Shown: positions 42,786 to 52,782 of the stretch, in pieces
How positions within the stretch are numbered: the stretch's first letter is position 1
How the letters are laid out: each line of letters starts with the position of its first letter
From: Umbelopsis ramanniana AG
Taxonomy: Eukaryota; Mucoromycota; Umbelopsidomycetes; Umbelopsidales; Umbelopsidaceae
Assembly (NCBI RefSeq): GCF_025399195.1
Contig: NW_026252094.1
Span: 124,001-188,000, forward strand
DNA: 64,000 bases
Direction: 5' to 3'
The notes under the pieces: generated by a model
The model's input: the letters and a program-made list of their open reading frames with translations, nothing else
Database searches by the model: none
Told to the model about the DNA's origin: nothing
Program-made: the position numbers and the translations under genes

Positions 42786-44339
42786 ATGGTCTTCAACATC
42801 GCAAAACCTCTTATCACACCGCGGAATCGAAGAGTGGCAAATTCCATTACTTTGGCTACAGCATGCTTTGCTACTTGCTTGGATATCTTGAACTTATCTG
42901 CGGTCAACATTGCTGTACCATCAATCGCCATCGATATGAAACTCGACATCTCAACAACACCATGGTTGATTGCCTCTTATGCTATTGCTTTCGCAGCCTT
43001 CCTACTACCGGCTGGAAAATTGGGCGATCTGTATGGTTATCGCATAGTCTACCTCATCGGTATGATTATCTTTTTTGTGACATCAATTGTAAACGCTGTC
43101 TCTCCAAATGAATATGTTCTCTTCGTATTCCGAGCTCTACAAGGTCTCGGTGCCGCTTGTACCGTGCCTAATGCCATCGCATTGGTAGCAAACAGCTATG
43201 AAGATGAAGATGCAAGACGTATCGCCCTGTCGGTATTTGGTGGTTCTGGACCTATTGGTTTTGTTGTTGGTCTCGTTCTTGGAGGCGTATTATCGTCAAC
43301 TATTGGGTGGAGATGGATCTTCTATATTTCAGCCATCTGTTCGTTCGTCATGTTCATTCTCGCTTTCCTTTATGTTCCTGACTTCCGACACGAGGGATCA
43401 GCCGAAAAGGTTGACGTACTTGGGTTCGCATTAATCACAAGCGGTTTCATCCTCATCATTTATGCCCTCTCTGACGGACAATGGCATCTTGCTCGCGATC
43501 CTGTAACCCTTGTTATAGGAGTACTTCTCGTCGTTGCGTTTCTTGTGTGGCAGTTCAAGGCAACCTACCCACTTTTACGTCCTGAGTGGTGGCGCCGCCA
43601 AAACTTCGCTGTCGCTTTCGCCATCAGCTTTATTCATTACGCAGTGTTTATGGGATACATCTACACAACAACTCTTATGTTCCAAGATGCCTTTGGATAC
43701 TCTGCATTGGATACTGCTCTTTACTATCTGCCTTTGGGAATTGTGGCATTCTTTAGTGCAAATGCCACCGGGTATGTAACCCCTTACACTGGAGTGCGCA
43801 ACATCATGATTATTGGCTCGGTCATGTCCCTTGCTACCAATGTTGGATCACTTTACTACTCTCCTGAGTTAGGATTCTGGAAACTTATTTTCCCAATGCA
43901 TATTGTTCTTGCCCTTGGGTTGCCGTTACTATATATTGGAGGACAGAATGCTATGATTGCCACTGCGCCACCCAGTGAAACTGGAACTCTCGGAGCTGTC
44001 TACAATACTGCTGGTCAGCTCGGATCTGCGGTCGGAATGGCCATCATGACGGCTGTCATCAACGGTGTCAACAATGGTGCCACAGATATGTCTGCTCTTC
44101 CAGGATACCATGCCGCATTCTATGTCAACATCGGACTACTGAGTGTTTCCACTATCATCAGCATACTATTCATCAAGGATGAGCCCCGATCAGCGAAAAG
44201 CTCTGATGCGGATTTGCCTAGCTGTGGCAATTCTGAGGAAACGCTGAAAGATTTGGAGAAGGGCGAAGTTGAAGAGGTTATAGCCCCTTCCAAGAAAGTC
44301 TCTAGCTTAGAAAGTGAAGAGGTTGGCATTTCATCATAG
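42786..44339 (+). CDS. MFS transporter, DHA2 14-TM type (array member 3)
   Basis: This 517-aa intronless protein has motif A GKLGDLYGYR and motif C GGSGPIGFVVGLVLGGVL with the GP intact. The N-tail differs from members 1 and 2 (IAKPLITPRNRR). Loop residues such as DVLGFALITSGFILIIYALS and the block APPSETGTLGAVYNTAGQLGSAVG are strongly conserved across the array. The C-tail carries ETLKDLEKGEVEEV. By eye it is closer to member 4 than to member 1 in several replacement sites (HYAVFMGYIY, ATGY.TPYTGVR). Substrate unknown. Confidence 0.92.
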   Translation: MVFNIAKPLITPRNRRVANSITLATACFATCLDILNLSAVNIAVPSIAIDMKLDISTTPWLIASYAIAFAAFLLPAGKLGDLYGYRIVYLIGMIIFFVTSIVNAVSPNEYVLFVFRALQGLGAACTVPNAIALVANSYEDEDARRIALSVFGGSGPIGFVVGLVLGGVLSSTIGWRWIFYISAICSFVMFILAFLYVPDFRHEGSAEKVDVLGFALITSGFILIIYALSDGQWHLARDPVTLVIGVLLVVAFLVWQFKATYPLLRPEWWRRQNFAVAFAISFIHYAVFMGYIYTTTLMFQDAFGYSALDTALYYLPLGIVAFFSANATGYVTPYTGVRNIMIIGSVMSLATNVGSLYYSPELGFWKLIFPMHIVLALGLPLLYIGGQNAMIATAPPSETGTLGAVYNTAGQLGSAVGMAIMTAVINGVNNGATDMSALPGYHAAFYVNIGLLSVSTIISILFIKDEPRSAKSSDADLPSCGNSEETLKDLEKGEVEEVIAPSKKVSSLESEEVGISS

Positions 44340-45254
44340 ATAGAACAGGACACTGGCCTCCTGAGCATTGCATTCCACAATCTTATCGAATACCCTACAT
44401 GTACAGAATATCTTGAATAAAAATGGGGCTAATTTTCATTAATACAAGTCAAGCACAGTCTTAAAATTCTCATTCTTGTGCTGCACATGAATCAAGTGGT
44501 AGGGATATTTCCATTTACTTTATAACAAACTTTTAGTTGCAAGTTGTACCATCCTTGTGTATACAGCAAGAAAATCACACATTTGAGGCACGTAGTCGAC
44601 ATATCATAGCACAAACATTTATTAGAGTTTCGAATGTGCGATAAAATATTACGGTATGCAACTCCTAATCTATCCAGACTGATGTATACATTGCAATGTC
44701 CAAATGGTTGGATGTTGGATGTGCGGATCCTACAATGAAGGCAGTAGGATGCTCAAAGCGGAGTATTGTAGCGTCGATCATTAATGCAACTGCAGCAAGC
44801 GGAGATCATATTCCTTTCCACGTCAGCTATGGAAGTCGGATTGAGCCGAAACGTGGGTGTGCGTATACGTTTTGGTTTACCTTTTTACCAAAGTTCTCCA
44901 ATGCTCATGCAGAGCAGTCAACTTCTTTTTTTTTGAAGATTTCATCATGCGTATAAAGTATGGATGAGATACGTTTCAGCTCTGCTTTGATAAATTTGAT
45001 TGTGACTCGAGGGCCAATAAGGTGAGGTGCATTGGCGGGCAGTAAAGGATCAAACTTCATTTGTAGCCAGGCGTCTTTTTTTTTGGGGGGATCTTACGCA
45101 TAAAATTTGACCGCAACCGAAATTATAAATCGATCGAGATGTCAGGTATAAAAACGTTCTTGAGAAACCCAAACCACAATTGTACATACTTCCGCATAAT
45201 CCCTTTGGGCTCCCAAATCCTACTACTCTGCATATCTCTCTGACTCTATTGATT
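44340..45254. other. intergenic between transporters 3 and 4
   Basis: About 0.9 kb. A possible poly(A) signal AATAAA lies near 44416. The promoter of member 4 is at the right end. The in-frame stretch directly before 45255 has no ATG and is leader. Confidence 0.5.
45033..45154 (+). promoter_or_regulatory. promoter elements of transporter 4
   Basis: TGGCGG at 45033-45038 and TATAAAAA at 45147-45154, the latter 101 bp upstream of the ATG at 45255. Confidence 0.45.
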
Positions 45255-46787
45255 ATGCTCGACATCAGGAAACCCGTCATCAAATCACAAAATCGAAAAG
45301 CAGCCAATTTAATCACTCTTGCCACAGCATGCTTTGCTACGTGCTTAGATATCTTAAACTTATCTGCCACAAATATCGCTATGCCTTCCATTGCAATTGA
45401 TTTGGGCCTTGACTCTTCGACGATACCTTGGTTGATTGCTTCGTATGCCATCGCATTCGCTGCATTTTTGTTGCCAGCTGGAAAATTAGGTGATCTTTAT
45501 GGCTATCGCATAATCTACCTATCTGGTATGATTCTCTTTTTGATAGCTTCTATTATATGCGCCGTCTCTCCCAACGAATACGTTCTCTTCGTATTCCGAG
45601 CGATTCAAGGTCTTGGCGCGGCTTGTACAGTGCCCAACGCTATCGCATTGATTGCAAACAGCTATGAAGATGAAAATGCTAGAAGAATTGCCTTATCGAC
45701 GTTTGGTGGTTCGGGTCCTATTGGTTTTGTGTTCGGTCTCATTCTTGGCGGTGTCTTATCTTTCACCATTGGATGGCGATGGATCTTCTATATTTCAGCC
45801 ATATGTTCGTTTGTCATGCTCATTCTCGCTTTTCTCTATGTTCCGTACTTCCGACACGAAGGATCGTCTGAGAAGGTGGATGTGCTTGGATTCCTTCTTG
45901 TAACGAGCGGATTTATCCTCATTATTTACGCCCTCTCCGACGGACAATGGCACCTTGCTCGTGACCCTGCCACTCTCATTATTGGAGTCTTCCTGATTGT
46001 TGTGTTTCTATTGTGGCAGTTCAAGGCAACTTATCCTCTTATACGTCCTAGCTTGTGGCGCCGTCAAAATTTCGCTGTCGCTTTCGTGATCAGCTTTTTG
46101 CATTATGCAGTGTTCATGGGATATATCTATGTAACAACGCTTATGTTCCAAGATGCCTTCGGCTATACTGCGCTTCAAACTGCGCTTTACTACCTTCCTA
46201 TGGGAATAGTGGCATTTATCAGCGCAAATGGTACAGGATATATAACACCTTACACTGGAGTGCGTAGTATCATGGTTGTTGGATCTCTTTTAGGACTGGC
46301 AACCAACGTTGGTGCATTGTTCTACTCTCCAGAGATAGGGTTCTGGAAACTCATCTTCCCAGTATCACTCCTCCTAGCCTTAGGTCTACCAATGCTTTAT
46401 GTAGGGGGTCAAAATGCTATGATTGCCACTGCACCTCCAAGTGAAACTGGAACGCTTGGGGCTGTTTACAACACTGCTGCACAACTTGGGTCTGGTGTTG
46501 GTACTGCCATTATGACCGCTGTGATTGATGGCGTCAACAAGAACGGAGAAAAGGACATCAGCGGTTTACCTGGATATCATGCGGCCTTTTATGTCAATAT
46601 TGCTTTACTTGCTATTTGTGTTGTCGTCAGTGCTGTGTTCGTCAAGGATGATCGCAAGAATGTGAAAGGCTCGGATGAATCTGTTGCAACTTTACAAGAT
46701 ATGGAGAAGGGTCAAGTGGAAGATGTCGAATTTGCAACAGAGCAAGCTGAGAGTTCCGATCGTACGGCGACCAACATTTCCGCCTGA
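45255..46787 (+). CDS. MFS transporter, DHA2 14-TM type (array member 4)
   Basis: This 510-aa intronless protein starts at ATG 45255 (MLDIRKPVIKSQNRK). Alignment with the other members supports this start, and the upstream open stretch lacks an ATG. Motif A GKLGDLYGYR and motif C GGSGPIGFVFGLILGGVL are present. A conserved VPDF in the loop after TM6 is VPYF here. The C-tail is shorter and carries TLQDMEKGQVEDV. Function as for the array: proton-coupled export is likely, substrate unknown. Confidence 0.92.
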   Translation: MLDIRKPVIKSQNRKAANLITLATACFATCLDILNLSATNIAMPSIAIDLGLDSSTIPWLIASYAIAFAAFLLPAGKLGDLYGYRIIYLSGMILFLIASIICAVSPNEYVLFVFRAIQGLGAACTVPNAIALIANSYEDENARRIALSTFGGSGPIGFVFGLILGGVLSFTIGWRWIFYISAICSFVMLILAFLYVPYFRHEGSSEKVDVLGFLLVTSGFILIIYALSDGQWHLARDPATLIIGVFLIVVFLLWQFKATYPLIRPSLWRRQNFAVAFVISFLHYAVFMGYIYVTTLMFQDAFGYTALQTALYYLPMGIVAFISANGTGYITPYTGVRSIMVVGSLLGLATNVGALFYSPEIGFWKLIFPVSLLLALGLPMLYVGGQNAMIATAPPSETGTLGAVYNTAAQLGSGVGTAIMTAVIDGVNKNGEKDISGLPGYHAAFYVNIALLAICVVVSAVFVKDDRKNVKGSDESVATLQDMEKGQVEDVEFATEQAESSDRTATNISA

Positions 46788-48370
46788 AGATACATTGACC
46801 TATCATTTACGTAATATCCTGTATAGAATTTATATATCACCCAACGTTAAGGTAGATGCAAATGCTTTAACTCTAGATACCATTAATAAAGCAGTTTTCA
46901 TCTTATCCGCTTTACGATGAGTTCTTTAGCACAAAGTGGCTCCATCACATTAGCATAGCTGTTCACATGTTCGCAATTCGTCAAAAACGATCTTGTTAGG
47001 GCAACAACATATCGTACCTGTTTGGTAACATTTTTGACTACTGTGATCATGATGTATTGTTCATCATGAAGCTCTAACAGTAACTGTTGCATCGCGCTAG
47101 ATGCTATCATGAAGCATATTCTATGTTCAAAGATCCAAGAAGCCAATGGTCTGCTGGAAAGTACGTCTCATACCAACTACTTGAGATCAAAAGCCTGATA
47201 GGCATTATGCGGTTGTAATGTGCATTTGCTAAATTTTCTGTGAGCGTTGAACAGCGACACCACTCGCGTTGCGTTAGTAGAACAGTTGCATCCGCGACTA
47301 CCTTAGATCGGTTATTTTGGCCCATATTCCTGTGAATGCCATTACTTCATATAGTAAATACTCTGAAAAAGTTAGCTCCTTCATTTTTTTCAGTAATGAG
47401 ATCAGTTTTACAAAGGACTGCTAAGAAATGTTACTGTTTCTTAATGAGACCTCCTGAGACAGGCCCGGGAAATCAAATATCCCCGTAAATAAATTTTTTT
47501 TTTTAAAAGGGAGGGTGGAAGTAGTAAGAGCTTTTCTTTCGAAAAACCATATATTGTCGACCCAATACACTTGACCACGACCGTCCTATACTAATTGGCA
47601 TAGAAAAGATAGATACCACGACGGTTCAATGTAAAAAGAATGGACTCTATTTGCCTAATTAACCTGTTTGGGGCAAATCACTGGGGCTCAATTGCAAGAA
47701 ACGTGTTTGATTTGATCCCATTCTCCGATCATTGCTGCGGCAGGCTGTCCCCATTGTTTGGCCCAGTGCAATCGGTGAAGCACGGCGGAATTCTTAGATC
47801 CACCAGATCAGCAGTCAACGACATTTCATAACCATAGCGATCCTGTAAAGGAATAACATGTTGATCTATTTCTTAATGTTCAATAGCTGATCTACGGGAT
47901 CTGTGATTTAGGACGTATCTTGATCCAGGTTAGCTGATTAAAACGGAGATCAATTCACCATTCGTGAATGATATAGTAGTGATATTGATATGCGTTTATC
48001 AATAAATGAGTCTCACCCATCAATCAGAATTTAGCTTCTATGGGAGAGTATTATTGCTGTTATCAAAAGTGAAAAAGAATCGTCAACGTGTCGTTAAGTA
48101 TTACGTGGCGGACAAATACGATTGTGCTCAACGCCCCTTTACCGATAGTAGTAAAATGAGAGGATGTTTGCCCCAAGCAACAAGCTTTTTGACAACTTTG
48201 TCCCGCAGTTAAAATGCTATCAGCCGCAGTCAATTAATAATTGGAATCAAGGCGTTTCCTCATTTATTATAAAAATGTGAGATCCATTATTCGACAGTTT
48301 CCTTACCGTAAATGTTACATAATCTCAAAAACTCCTTAGTATACTTCATTAATCCATACCTCAAAACATC
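46788..48370. other. intergenic between transporters 4 and 5
   Basis: About 1.6 kb, the longest spacer between intact members. A run of T at about 47488-47501 is present. Short open frames lack any protein signal. The promoter of member 5 is at the right end. Confidence 0.5.
48106..48275 (+). promoter_or_regulatory. promoter elements of transporter 5
   Basis: TGGCGG at 48106-48111 and TATAAAAA at 48268-48275, the latter 96 bp upstream of the ATG. Confidence 0.45.
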
Positions 48371-49903
48371 ATGCTCGATTTCCGAAAACCTCTCATCAAG
48401 CAAAAAAATCAAAAAATTGCAAACTTGATCACCCTCATCACAGCATGTTTCGCCACTTGCTTGGATATTTTGAGTTTATCAGCTACTAATGTTGCCATTC
48501 CATCGATCGCAACTGATTTGGCTCTTGACTCTTCAACAACGCCATGGTTAATCGCGTCGTATGCTATCGCATTCGCAGCCTTTTTGATGCCTGCTGGAAA
48601 ATTAGGTGACCTCTACGGTTATCGCGTCGTATACCTTTCCGGTTTGCTTATCTTCATGGTAGCTTCCGTTATTTGTGGTGTGTCTCCAAATCAATATGTC
48701 CTTTTCGTATTCCGAGCTATGCAAGGCTTCGGTGCAGCTTGCACTGTACCCAACGCTATCGCCCTAATCGCAAACAGTTACACTGACGATCGCTCAAGAG
48801 GAATTGCCATTTCCATCTTTGGCGGTTCCGGCACGGTTGGTTTCGCTGTGGGACTCATTCTTGGAGGCGTGTTATCGTCTGCTATTGGATGGAGATGGAT
48901 CTTTTACATTACAGCCATATGCTCCCTCATCATGCTCATCCCGGCTTTCATCTTTGTTCCTGACTTCAGACATGAAGGATCCGCCGAAAAAATTGATATG
49001 CTTGGGTTTTTCCTCATTACGAGCGGTTTCATTCTCATCATCTACGCTCTATCCGACGGACAATGGCATCTTGCTCGTGACCCTGTCACTCTTGTCATTG
49101 GAGTGCTACTCATTATTGGGTTCCTGCTATGGCAGTTCAAATCCCAGTACCCGCTTATACGTCCCAGTTGGTGGCGCCGTCAGAATTTCGCTGTAGCTGT
49201 CGCTACCAGCTTCCTACAGTATGCAGTGTTCATGGGCTATATCTACGTAACAACTCTCATGTTTCAAGATGCATTCGGTTACTCTCCAATTCAAACGTCA
49301 CTTTACTACCTACCTATGGGGATAGTGGCCTTCGTAGTCTCAAATGGTGCGGGCTATATCATTCCGTACATAGGGATGCGTACTATTATGATCGCATCAT
49401 CCTTGATGACACTAGCCACCAACGTTGGAGCATTGTACTACTCGGAAGAAATAGGATTTTGGAAGCTAATTTTCCCAATGCAAGTGTTGATGGCAGCCGG
49501 TTTGCCGTTGCTGTTTGTTGCAGGTCAAACTGCCTTGCTTGCAACTGCGCCTCCAAGCGAAACAGGCACTCTTGGTGCCGTCTACAACACAGCAGGACAG
49601 CTGGGGTCTGGTGTTGGCTCCGCCATCATGACGGCTGTCGTTAATGGTGTCAACAAGAGCCAAGCGAACGGCATCAATGGTCTACCTGGATATCATGCGG
49701 CCTATTATGTCAACATTGGTCTGATGAGCATCTGTGTCATTCTGTGCACTTTCTTCATAAAGGACAATCGCAAGGGTGCAAGCAGCAGTGATGAGTCTAT
49801 CGTGACGGTGCAAGATTTGGAAAAAAATCCAGTCGAAGTTGAGGAAATTTCAAACAAGAAAAATGATACATCAGATCACTCAGCTGTCGAGATAACTGAA
49901 TGA
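48371..49903 (+). CDS. MFS transporter, DHA2 14-TM type (array member 5)
   Basis: This 510-aa intronless protein keeps motif A GKLGDLYGYR. In motif C the conserved Pro is replaced: GGSGTVGFAVGLILGGVL. FVAGQTALLATAPPSETG shows further change where other members read VGGQNAMIATAPPSETG (N to T). The ED(E/D)(N/D)ARRIALS loop is DDRSRGIAIS here. The C-tail reads VTVQDLEKNPVEVE, a variant of the shared motif. These changes cluster in functional motifs, so substrate or mechanism may have shifted, but the gene looks intact. Confidence 0.92.
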   Translation: MLDFRKPLIKQKNQKIANLITLITACFATCLDILSLSATNVAIPSIATDLALDSSTTPWLIASYAIAFAAFLMPAGKLGDLYGYRVVYLSGLLIFMVASVICGVSPNQYVLFVFRAMQGFGAACTVPNAIALIANSYTDDRSRGIAISIFGGSGTVGFAVGLILGGVLSSAIGWRWIFYITAICSLIMLIPAFIFVPDFRHEGSAEKIDMLGFFLITSGFILIIYALSDGQWHLARDPVTLVIGVLLIIGFLLWQFKSQYPLIRPSWWRRQNFAVAVATSFLQYAVFMGYIYVTTLMFQDAFGYSPIQTSLYYLPMGIVAFVVSNGAGYIIPYIGMRTIMIASSLMTLATNVGALYYSEEIGFWKLIFPMQVLMAAGLPLLFVAGQTALLATAPPSETGTLGAVYNTAGQLGSGVGSAIMTAVVNGVNKSQANGINGLPGYHAAYYVNIGLMSICVILCTFFIKDNRKGASSSDESIVTVQDLEKNPVEVEEISNKKNDTSDHSAVEITE

Positions 49904-49937
49904 TATATTTAGACAAGCAATGCCACAATGAGTGGTT

Positions 49938-50273
49938 TCATTCATTGTTTGTTGTAGTATAATCTACCAATTCTAGAATGTATATAGCTTTAATACACCA
50001 ATCAAAGACCATTGGATCTTCTCCATCAACTTTGCTTCTGCCAGAAAATGTGTTATAATTACATTCAGTTTTAAGCACGTTCATAGCATTGGTCACATAC
50101 CAAACACCTATCGACGTATGACTGCGATTAAATGATTGTAAGTCATTGATGTCGCGCAAACTCTGGTCACAGTTATAATAGATTTGGAGTGCGTAACCTT
50201 GAAAATCGTTAAGCATCCGTGGGTGGACAGCATATGCAAGGTTTACGCTTATGGAAATGTACGCACCATACAT
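49938..50273 (-). CDS. possible small Greek-key (beta/gamma-crystallin-like) protein or fragment
   Basis: A 111-aa frame starts at an ATG (50273) on the minus strand. Its pattern NDFQGYALQIYYNCDQSLRD, then INDL..FN..HTSIGVWYV, then CNYNTFSGRSKVD resembles two half-motifs of a beta/gamma-crystallin Greek key (FQG..L, SI.V..W, NFSGRS). There is no signal peptide or clear 5' exon. Two Cys could form a disulfide. Similarity is by eye and short, so this may be a gene fragment or chance. Confidence 0.3.
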   Translation of the reverse strand: MYGAYISISVNLAYAVHPRMLNDFQGYALQIYYNCDQSLRDINDLQSFNRSHTSIGVWYVTNAMNVLKTECNYNTFSGRSKVDGEDPMVFDWCIKAIYILELVDYTTTNNE

Positions 50274-51112
50274 ATGCCACGCAATTGATGTCTATGGAAT
50301 ATACCTTGTCTCATGCAGGCGAGCATTTTTTGGTCAATTGCTAGATCAAAAGCAGTACTCAATGAAAGCCACCAAGATCAAAAGTTACTATAGAGGTCGT
50401 TTTAGTATTTATGTTGGCATGCGCTCAACATGACAGTCGGGCTGATCTCAGATCGACAAATTCGACTAACATGTCTTCAATTGCTCGGATTGCGAAATGC
50501 ATTCAGTCTGCAAAGGTGTGTCCGTCTAACTTTGTAGCGAGTCAATATCGATTGATCTGAGAGTTTGTTCTTCTTGCACAAACAACCGGGTATGCGGTTT
50601 CTGATGGTATTATTAATACAATAAGGTTTGTAAACTGTAAGTGGAATAGCGGTAAGGATATGTTCGTATCTTGTGTGATGCAAAAGTAAGTAAAAAAAAA
50701 AACAACTTTGTTGAAGGAAAAAAGCGATCCCCGGCATTGATATTTATACAATGGATTTGAGGTGCGCTGCCAGATCAGACTGGCTTATAAAAATTCTTGA
50801 GGAATGCCTTTGGACTCGACCAGATCAATTTTGACATATTATTTGTCGCTGACTTTCTCATTTGGTGATCTGCCGCTCTGTTACAGGGAATAAAACAGCA
50901 AAGAAGGTAATACATCGAGCTTACTTGCATTGATAGTCGTGCCTAATGCGCACATGGCTGCGAATATGTGCTTTATTATTGCTATGATGAGGTAATCTGC
51001 TAACTATGTTGTTTATGGTGGGTAGTTTCTTGGCTACTGATTAGCGGAAAGCCTGCAGAGTTTGACAATTTTGAAGTAGCGAAAGAGTGTCATTATTAAT
51101 CGTATGCATTGC

Positions 51113-51118
51113 TATAAG
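51113..51118 (+). promoter_or_regulatory. TATA-like box of transporter 6
   Basis: TATAAG lies 111 bp upstream of the ATG at 51229. No TGGCGG hexamer was found in the 250 bp before it, unlike the other five members. Confidence 0.4.
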
Positions 51119-51228
51119 AACCCTCTCTCTTTTCGTATTTCCCACCAAAACGCATTGCAATCCTATATGCGCATAACACTATAAACTTCTCACTGCCATA
51201 GCCTACATCGTTCCAACCAATTCATACA

Positions 51229-52782
51229 ATGAAGTTCCATGCGGGGAATCCCATTATCAAATCAAAAAATCAGAGAGCAGCCAAAGTTATAACTCTGGTG
51301 ACGACATGTTTCGCTACAGCTTTGGATATATTGAACTTATCTGCTGTCAATATTGCCTTACCGTCGATTGCTGTTGACTTGGAGCTGGATGCTTCAACAG
51401 CCGCATGGTTGATTGCATCTTATGCCATCGCATTCGCTGCCTTTTTGTTACCAGCTGGTAAACTAGGTGATCTTTATGGCTATCGTATCATCTACCTCGT
51501 TGGAATGCTCCTCTTTCTAGTAGCGTCCATTGTGAATGCTGTGTCTCCCAATCCATATATGCTCTTTGTTTTTAGAGCTATTCAAGGGCTCGGTGCCGCT
51601 TGTACAATACCCAATGCTATTGCGCTCATTGCAAATAGTTACAATGATCATGATGCAAGACGAATGGCTCTCTCAATCTTTGGCGGCTCAGGGGCATTCG
51701 GCTTATCTATTGGACTTATACTTGGCGGTGTTTTGGCGTCTACCATTGGATGGCGATGGATTTTTTTTGTATCAGGCATCAGTTCATTTGTTATGTTCAT
51801 TCTAGCGTTCCTCTATGTTCCAGATTTCAGGCATGAAGGTTCAGCGGAAAAGATCGACATGTTTGGATTTCTCCTAGTGATAAGCGGATTTGTTCTCCTG
51901 ATTTATGCTCTTTCTGATGGACAATGGCATCTTGCTCGAGATCCTGCAACTCTCGTTATTGGTGTCATTATCATTACGGCTTTTATGGTGTGGCAGCTCA
52001 AAGCTACTTTCCCACTTATACGACCATGTTGGTGGCGCCGACAAAACTTCGCTGGCGCTTTTAGTATCAGTTTCTTGCGTTATGCAGCATTCTCGGGATA
52101 TATCTACATAACGACCCTCTTGTTTCAAGATGCTTTCGGTTATTCTGCCATTCAATCCGCTCTTTATTACCTACCTATGGGGTTTGTCGCCTTCATAATG
52201 GCAAATTGCATGGGCTATATAACACCTTATGTTGGAGTACGTGCAGTCATGTTCATTGGATCCTTGCTGGCTCTGTCTGCTAATCTCGGGATGCGATTCT
52301 ACACGCCTGAAATTGGCTTTTGGAAACTTATCTTCCCAATGCACATCATCATGGGGTTTGCTTTACCAATGCTTTATGTAGCGGGTCAAAATGCCATGAT
52401 TGCCGGTGCACCGCAGAGCGAGACAGGAACTTTAGGCGCCGTGTACAGTGCTTCTGGTCAACTTGGATCTGCCGTGGGAACCGCTATTATGGCAGCTGTT
52501 ATCAATGGGGTCAACAACGGAGTAACGGATATTTCTGGACTTCCAGGATACCATACTGCTTTTTACGTGAATATAGGCTTACTCTCGGTCTCTGCAATTG
52601 TTAGTGCGCTTTTCATCAGAAACGAATGCAGGAATGACTTTACATCGAAAGAGAAGGAAGCTGGAGTTTCATCGACATTGGATTCTGCTACAGATTTGGA
52701 AAAAGGAGATATTGTCCCAAAGGAAAAGGAAGCCATTGAAACTGATGTTCAACCCATCGAAATAGACACCATACCCATCTAA
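51229..52782 (+). CDS. MFS transporter, DHA2 14-TM type (array member 6)
   Basis: This 517-aa intronless protein is the most diverged intact member by eye. Motif A GKLGDLYGYR is intact. Motif C reads GGSGAFGLSIGLILGGVL, with Pro replaced by Ala. APQSETGTLGAVYSASGQLG replaces the otherwise constant APPSETGTLGAVYNTAGQLG. Other differences are ATALDILN for ATCLDILN and a longer, Lys/Glu-rich C-tail with ATDLEKGDIVPKEKE. It is the last member of the array. It has its own TATA-like box but not the shared upstream hexamer, so its expression may differ. Substrate unknown. Confidence 0.92.
   Translation: MKFHAGNPIIKSKNQRAAKVITLVTTCFATALDILNLSAVNIALPSIAVDLELDASTAAWLIASYAIAFAAFLLPAGKLGDLYGYRIIYLVGMLLFLVASIVNAVSPNPYMLFVFRAIQGLGAACTIPNAIALIANSYNDHDARRMALSIFGGSGAFGLSIGLILGGVLASTIGWRWIFFVSGISSFVMFILAFLYVPDFRHEGSAEKIDMFGFLLVISGFVLLIYALSDGQWHLARDPATLVIGVIIITAFMVWQLKATFPLIRPCWWRRQNFAGAFSISFLRYAAFSGYIYITTLLFQDAFGYSAIQSALYYLPMGFVAFIMANCMGYITPYVGVRAVMFIGSLLALSANLGMRFYTPEIGFWKLIFPMHIIMGFALPMLYVAGQNAMIAGAPQSETGTLGAVYSASGQLGSAVGTAIMAAVINGVNNGVTDISGLPGYHTAFYVNIGLLSVSAIVSALFIRNECRNDFTSKEKEAGVSSTLDSATDLEKGDIVPKEKEAIETDVQPIEIDTIPI

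Larger units (their letters stand above)
49904..51228. other. intergenic between transporters 5 and 6
   Basis: About 1.3 kb. It contains a weak minus-strand small-protein candidate at 49938-50273 (separate entry), a run of 11 A at about 50693-50703, and the TATA-like box of member 6. Confidence 0.5.

Noticed and set aside
34540-52782. Reading the transporter array as a secondary-metabolite cluster
   Set aside because: No synthase, P450, methyltransferase or pathway regulator lies among or beside the transporters in the window.
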